The notes under the pieces: model-generated
What the model was told of the DNA's origin: nothing
The model's input: the letters and a program-made list of their open reading frames with translations, nothing else
Databases searched by the model: none
Source of the DNA: Bacteroidota bacterium
Lineage (GTDB): Bacteria > Bacteroidota > Ignavibacteria > UBA10030 > UBA8401
NCBI GenBank assembly: GCA_028873075.1
Contig: JAGWND010000009.1
Location: forward strand, 1-33,609
DNA: 33,609 nucleotides
Reading direction: 5' to 3'
Made by a program: the position numbers and the translations under genes
Shown: positions 28,803 through 33,609 of the stretch, piece by piece
How the letters are laid out: each line of letters starts with the position of its first letter
How positions within the stretch are numbered: position 1 is the first letter of the stretch

Positions 28803-29073
28803 TTGTGTCTCTATGACTTCGTTGCTGAACAAATATTACTTTTCAAAGTACCAAAACTTTGTCGGCGAAGCAAGAAAGAGCCGGTGAATAATCTCATTAT
28901 ATCTACCTAAATAGATTGAACCACCGCTTCAATACTTCGTTGTAATTTGAAAAATGGTGTACATGACCGATTGATGCCGACTACTGAGCGGGCTATATTG
29001 CTTATGGATTTCGGAGAGGAGGAGATTTATTCCCGATGGGGGGAATTTTTATTCAGCAGGTAAAAAGAAAAAA

Positions 29074-29310
29074 ATGATAACCGTACTCATAGGAATAGCG
29101 ATTTACCTTCTCATGCTGTTCTTCAGTGTCAGGTTCTTTCAGACGGTGCACGGATGGGATGAAGAAATGGCATCGTTGTTCGCCGCAAAAGAAAAATCTG
29201 CCCGCGTGAAAGCCCCGCTGCTGCACGAAAGAAGAACGCACCGGAAACGAAAAAATGCGTTCCACCGCGTGTCAAACTCGCGCAGACATACCATAGCCAC
29301 GGCGAACTAA
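29074..29310 (+). CDS. Possible small membrane protein
   Basis: 78 aa, N-terminal hydrophobic helix ITVLIGIAIYLLMLFFSVRFF, basic tail; flanked by intergenic sequence. Confidence 0.4.
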   Translation: MITVLIGIAIYLLMLFFSVRFFQTVHGWDEEMASLFAAKEKSARVKAPLLHERRTHRKRKNAFHRVSNSRRHTIATAN

Positions 29311-29347
29311 TAGTGCGGTCAACGTAAAGCGAGTGTTTAGCCCGCAG

Positions 29348-29800
29348 CTATTCAATCGCTTTTTCGAAACACACACTGTTCTCTACCGCAGCATAGTGCC
29401 CGTAATTTGGAATACGCGTGTACCCTCTTTTTTCATACAGCCGGACCGCTTCCGGCTGCCTTTTCCCGGTCTCTAAAATGCATTTCTTGTAAGACAGCTC
29501 GCCTGCCCATTTTTCCAATTCCGCCAAAATTTTTGTGGCAATTCCTTGCCCCCGGTATTCCGGCAGCGTGTACATTCGCTTAACTTCAATAACGCTGGCA
29601 GTATATTCCTTTATCGCGCCGCAGCCGACCGGCTTACCATCATCGTACGCCACAACTACGTGTTTGATCTTATCAATCTTATTGAACTGGGCATAAAACG
29701 AATGCTGCGCTCCGTCTCTTTCGGTTAAATCCGAATCGAGAAGTTTTACCAACGCGACAAAATCTTGATTATCCGAATTTGTTCTCACTATTCTAATCAT
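29348..29800 (-). CDS. GNAT acetyltransferase
   Basis: RMYTLPEYRGQGIATKILAELEKWA...LETGKRQPEAVRLYEKRGY. Confidence 0.9.
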   Translation of the reverse strand: MIRIVRTNSDNQDFVALVKLLDSDLTERDGAQHSFYAQFNKIDKIKHVVVAYDDGKPVGCGAIKEYTASVIEVKRMYTLPEYRGQGIATKILAELEKWAGELSYKKCILETGKRQPEAVRLYEKRGYTRIPNYGHYAAVENSVCFEKAIE

Positions 29801-29822
29801 TTACAATTGCTCTCATTGAAAA

Positions 29823-30263
29823 CTATTCAATCTCTAACACCTCTGTAACTAACGACACTATTACCGCACGGCTTTCTTTCCATGCTTCCCAAACCGATTC
29901 GCACCATGTTCGGATTATCACATCTCTTTGTTTGCCCGCGGGAACATTCATCACTTCCGCGACAGTTATCTTTCCCCTCAACTTTGGCGGCGTAATCTTG
30001 GGCCACGCCATACGCTCGCCCGCCGTCTTCGTATGTGCCTGCTGAACTTGTTTACCTGTAAAATTCTTTTCAACATACAGATAAAGGCCGGCAAGCGCAA
30101 AAACTACGCCGATCGGCTTTGAATTTTCATCCGCCGTTTGAGCAGTGAACGCATCAACAATATGCTGATGGGTGAAAGAAGGATCGGGATGAGAGAGCGT
30201 GTAATACGAAAGCTCATTATACAATTCTCTCTCAGAATTTGTGTTTCCTTTGCTCATCAGCAC
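29823..30263 (-). CDS. DUF5946-like protein
   Basis: LYNELSYYTLSHPDPSFTHQHIVDAFTAQTADENSKPI...WCESVWEAWKESR. Confidence 0.7.
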   Translation of the reverse strand: MLMSKGNTNSERELYNELSYYTLSHPDPSFTHQHIVDAFTAQTADENSKPIGVVFALAGLYLYVEKNFTGKQVQQAHTKTAGERMAWPKITPPKLRGKITVAEVMNVPAGKQRDVIIRTWCESVWEAWKESRAVIVSLVTEVLEIE

Positions 30264-30265
30264 GA

Positions 30266-31018
30266 TTACAGATATACATTCAAGCCGAAACTAACAAGCG
30301 GGCTGCTAAAATACCATCCCTTACTTGTCCCTGTGTTGTCAAGATGATACGGCACATAATTGGGAAGGTCCGGGATCGAACGATCCTGATTTGATACCGT
30401 TGAACGCCATTGATATTGGATGGTTTCGTTATACATTGCATGTAAAGAAAGCCAGTGCGATGCAAACCATTCTACGCCCACAATTCCTGCCGCACCTCCT
30501 CCCCACTGAATTGTTTTTGAAACATATTTTACCCGCTCCCAATAACTTCTGGAATTAGTTGAATAAAGGTAAGCATTATCAGTAGTATTATTGTAATAAT
30601 TATACGCAATAGCTGGTCCGAGTCCGCAATAGAAATGAACCGGTCCGCTTGGATTCAGATACCACAAATATTGAACGACAACGGCAACATTTGCTGTGCC
30701 ATATGAATTGCTTGTCGAAGCGGTACCGGCACCGGTATCAGCCGCCGTTCCGGAAAGAGAATTCGTTCCATCGTTCGTATTGCCGTAGAACATAATTCCT
30801 CCCCGAATTGCATTCTTTTCAGAAAGCTGATACTTAGCGGCAAATGAAGAGCCTTGAAAAGTTGTGAATGTAAAATTGCTCGCTATTCCGAACTGCAATG
30901 CCCATGAACCTTCTCTCAAGGCAGTACTGTCAAGAGACTGGCCGAAAACTTGAGACGAGGTATAGAGCAAAGCAAGCGTTAAGAGTGAGGAAAATATTTT
31001 GAGATTTAACTTGAGCAT
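30266..31018 (-). CDS. Outer membrane beta-barrel protein
   Basis: Signal peptide plus alternating aromatic strands (VVVQYLWYLNPSGPVHFYCGLGPAIAYNYYNN), C-terminal VSFGLNVYL. Confidence 0.75.
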   Translation of the reverse strand: MLKLNLKIFSSLLTLALLYTSSQVFGQSLDSTALREGSWALQFGIASNFTFTTFQGSSFAAKYQLSEKNAIRGGIMFYGNTNDGTNSLSGTAADTGAGTASTSNSYGTANVAVVVQYLWYLNPSGPVHFYCGLGPAIAYNYYNNTTDNAYLYSTNSRSYWERVKYVSKTIQWGGGAAGIVGVEWFASHWLSLHAMYNETIQYQWRSTVSNQDRSIPDLPNYVPYHLDNTGTSKGWYFSSPLVSFGLNVYL

Positions 31019-31140
31019 TTTTTAATCTCCTGGTAAAAGTTGAGGATTGATTCTTAATGGAATTGATCAAATTTTCCCGGCATCATTCTATCGAATGACG
31101 GCTGGTTAAGGGTGAACTGAGCCTTTTTATCATCAGTCGT

Positions 31141-31177
31141 ATAGTCGTAGGACACCTTTGAGGTGTCCAACGACTAT
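31141..31177. terminator. Strong palindrome between two minus-strand units (terminator or mobile repeat)
   Basis: ATAGTCGTaGGACACCTttgAGGTGTCCaACGACTAT, 16 paired bp with one mismatch. Confidence 0.6.
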
Positions 31178-31185
31178 ATCTGTTC

Positions 31186-31450
31186 TTACCTCAGCAGCAG
31201 CATCTTCCTTACATCCACAAAGCTTCTCGCCGAACCGCTGAGCGGCGTTGCAGTAATGCGGTAGAAATAAATTCCCGATGAGACAACTGCATTCCACTCC
31301 ACTTCATGATATCCGGCATCTTGTCTTGAATAGAATTAGCAACTTGCTTTAATGCCCGCGTTCTATTTTGTTCTTCCAAGCAATGCGCCTGTGTTCGCAT
31401 CAAGTATAAGACCCAGCGGTATCGGTCCGCCTTGATACATAATCAGCGAG
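31186..31450 (-). pseudogene. Relic of a secreted protein ending in a T9SS type A sorting domain
   Basis: RQDAGYHEVEWNAVVSSGIYFYRITATPLSGSARSFVDVRKMLLLR*; upstream in another frame SLIMYQGGPIPLGLILDANTGALLGRT. Confidence 0.75.
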
Positions 31451-31769
31451 ATTGCAGCGGGATTGGGGACCATGTCCTGACTTAACGTCTCAGAGGTTGT
31501 CTCGTTCCATACACTGGAACAGTCCCGCCTGCTGCGGGATAAGACCCGAAAAGCCTGTCCCGCAATGTTTCTATGCCGGAAGGTGTGGTCGGTTCATTGA
31601 CCTCAAAAGATATTCTGGCAATCGAATGTCTGTTGATGCTGCGCGGTGCATGTGCCGCTGAATGCGTTACGTTTTTTCATGCTCTCTTCCGTTCCGGGAA
31701 ACCTCTCCGGTGCGGTACAGGATACTATTTTTTTCTTTGCTGACTCTTGACTTTTTACTTAGTAAAGAG

Positions 31770-31784
31770 GTTAGGCAACCCGTT
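31770..31784. repeat. 15-bp inverted repeat, left copy
   Basis: GTTAGGCAACCCGTT, exact reverse complement of 32673-32687. Confidence 0.85.
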
Positions 31785-31785
31785 A

Positions 31786-32667
31786 TCAGCGAATTTCGGT
31801 TGACCCGTCCCCTGAGAAAATCGGCGTTCCAAAAACTGAAATTGAGATCTGATTTTTGGGATTCTTATCGTTTTTGATGCCAGAAAATTGTGTTTTGAGA
31901 ATAGGGCTAAGGACCTTTGCAAGACTCTCCGCCATATCTAGGTCATTGTTGTTGAGCTCCATTTGAATCGGCGGTGGTGTGCCTGAGAAGAAAGAGGTGC
32001 CGGAGGTGACGCCTTGGACTGGAAGGCCAGCAGATTTCATCAAATCCATCAGTTGTTGAGTGAATAATTGCCGTGCGCGACTTCCATTCTCACAATACAA
32101 AGAGACTTCCTTTAGCCTGTTGGCAAACTGAGATTTCAGAGCCCTGAGCGAATTAAGCACCTGATTTCTGATTTGTGATGATATAGGACGAAAGACGTCT
32201 TGTGTCGAAATAGCCGCAGTGGATTGTTCTAATCGGGAAGTTCGCATTTGCAGCGAAGCCATCCCTTTGGCGAGCTTGGATAGTGCCAATTCAGGTGGAT
32301 CCTTCGGAAACTTGCTTGACGCAAGCTTCTGGAATGGGGATAGGGAGTTCTTGAGATCTATGAGTTCTGAACTGACCTTGTTGAACGATGAAATCGCCTC
32401 TAATTCTCGTCTTGTCGATTGTGCCGCTTGGACAGATAGTGAATCCTTTATTTCACTTAAGTTCGCAACCACTCTGTCGGACTTTTGATCATCAACGACT
32501 ACAAGAATTACTGAGACTATTGCGCCAAGAGTGTATATGGCTAGAAGGCTATTACGAAGTCTTGCAAAGGCCTTGGTTCGTTTATCCCTCCACTTGTAAT
32601 CGAGGGCATGCTCACCCAATGCGGCAAACAATGTGAGCACGATGGAAATTATTTTGGCAGTAAGCAT
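31786..32667 (-). CDS. Membrane-anchored coiled-coil protein of unknown function (candidate cassette gene)
   Basis: Two N-terminal hydrophobic segments (AKIISIVLTLFAALGEHAL; SLLAIYTLGAIVSVILVVV) then a coiled coil; bracketed by the 15-bp inverted repeat. Confidence 0.65.
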   Translation of the reverse strand: MLTAKIISIVLTLFAALGEHALDYKWRDKRTKAFARLRNSLLAIYTLGAIVSVILVVVDDQKSDRVVANLSEIKDSLSVQAAQSTRRELEAISSFNKVSSELIDLKNSLSPFQKLASSKFPKDPPELALSKLAKGMASLQMRTSRLEQSTAAISTQDVFRPISSQIRNQVLNSLRALKSQFANRLKEVSLYCENGSRARQLFTQQLMDLMKSAGLPVQGVTSGTSFFSGTPPPIQMELNNNDLDMAESLAKVLSPILKTQFSGIKNDKNPKNQISISVFGTPIFSGDGSTEIR

Positions 32668-32672
32668 TTGAG

Positions 32673-32687
32673 AACGGGTTGCCTAAC
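32673..32687. repeat. 15-bp inverted repeat, right copy
   Basis: AACGGGTTGCCTAAC, exact reverse complement of 31770-31784. Confidence 0.85.
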
Positions 32688-32872
32688 GGCGTGGCTGCTA
32701 AGCCGCAGCCCAACACAAAAATGCTGATTTTGTTAAATAATTTTTATGATTTTAAAAAATTACATAGTGCAACTACTTTGAACAAGATACTTGAAACGGA
32801 ACGACCAACATTAATATTTCTAAAATGCCGAATGCGAAAGAAGCTGTCGGCTTGAGCAGCTTGTTATAGGGC
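32681..32872 (-). other. Candidate integron attC recombination site
   Basis: On minus: GCCCTATAACAAGCTGCTCAAGCCGACAGC ... GGCTGCGGCTTAGCAGCCACGCCGTTAGGC; 16-bp stem with two single-base bulges on one strand and R'-type GTTAGGC. Confidence 0.6.
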
Positions 32873-32913
32873 AAAATTATTTTTGTCTTGTAATGTTTGT
32901 TGGTTATAGTTGT

Positions 32914-33555
32914 TCATATCTTTTCAGCTAATATATATGTCCGCTTACTTTGATATTCCACATCACTATTATATGGATGACGCTCAATGGCATCTATTAT
33001 TTGAAAACCAGTTTCTTGCAGTAATTCTATTATCTTTTCTGTTTGGAAGAAGTACAAATCTATATCAACATCTATATCATTGGCTTTATCGAAATGCACT
33101 ATCTTGTCGCCAGCGTGAAAGGAAAATAAGAATTGTCCTTCTTTTTTTAGCACTCTGTTTACTTCACTAAAAGCCATCTTGATTTGATCATAAGTAAAAT
33201 GCACAATAGCGTAGAATGCAACCACGCTCCTAAAATAGTCTGACTTGTATGCAATGTTCAGAAGATCTCCCGTTTCAAATTTAATTTTTGGAAATAGCCT
33301 CTTTGCAACATCAATCATTCTGGCAGAGATGTCAATGCCAATAATATTTTTTAAACCGTGATCATAAAGAAATTTTGTTGTATGTCCGGGTCCGCAGCCA
33401 AAGTCTGCACACAATCCTTTTTCTTTATTCATTAATGCAAACTCTTTCAATAATAAACGATCTAAATGTTTTTTAGAAAGTTCATCACTGCGATGAGCTG
33501 CATAATCATCAGCTACATCGTCGTAACATTTTATTATTGTTTCTATTGACTGCAT
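32914..33555 (-). CDS. Class I SAM-dependent methyltransferase (candidate cassette gene)
   Basis: LCADFGCGPGHTTKFLYDHGLKNIIGIDISARMIDVAKRLFP...FETGDLLNIAYKSDYF. Confidence 0.9.
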   Translation of the reverse strand: MQSIETIIKCYDDVADDYAAHRSDELSKKHLDRLLLKEFALMNKEKGLCADFGCGPGHTTKFLYDHGLKNIIGIDISARMIDVAKRLFPKIKFETGDLLNIAYKSDYFRSVVAFYAIVHFTYDQIKMAFSEVNRVLKKEGQFLFSFHAGDKIVHFDKANDIDVDIDLYFFQTEKIIELLQETGFQIIDAIERHPYNSDVEYQSKRTYILAEKI

Positions 33556-33609
33556 TCTCAGTTTTCCCTTTCTAAAACAATTCTCTTTGAAGTTTTTCCA
33601 TTTCTAACC

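Noticed and set aside
27267-28910. 547-aa plus-strand ORF
   Set aside because: Fully antisense to the well-supported deacetylase gene; arginine-rich, low-complexity translation typical of a mirror ORF in high-GC codon-biased sequence.
29348-31018. GNAT, DUF5946 and OMP genes as further integron cassettes
   Set aside because: All are on the minus strand like the candidate cassettes, but the gaps between them are short and show no GTTRRRY/RYYYAAC pairs or attC-like stems.

Overview
This 33.6-kb window looks like a chromosomal segment of an FCB-group bacterium (Chlorobi/Ignavibacteria-like by gene content; inference only). The middle (about 3.7-21.7 kb) is ordinary housekeeping: amtB, a NamZ/DUF1343 protein, a NUDIX hydrolase, ndk, sucD, gatA, two tatA-like genes, purQ/purS, pssA/psd, a NIF3-like gene, a zinc-ribbon gene, an RNase P RNA gene, recJ, yebC and ruvC/ruvA. 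The flanks are accessory. On the left, two toxin-antitoxin-like modules each sit behind a truncated duplicate of the 5' end of a downstream lipoprotein gene, and one toxin is a pseudogene. On the right, a GT2 synthase gene lies next to a 1330-codon deacetylase/hydrolase-like gene. It is followed by decayed exported-protein genes (a subtilase, a PD40 protein and a T9SS-sorted protein). At the right edge there is a candidate integron attC site with one or two gene cassettes on the minus strand and no integrase in view. A MITE-like dispersed repeat occurs three times, with compensatory terminal changes. Other repeats include palindromic elements and short-word repeat tracts between genes. There is also an unassigned intergenic transcription unit (promoter to terminator) at 13.7-13.9 kb. 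Product names come from reading the translations without database searches.
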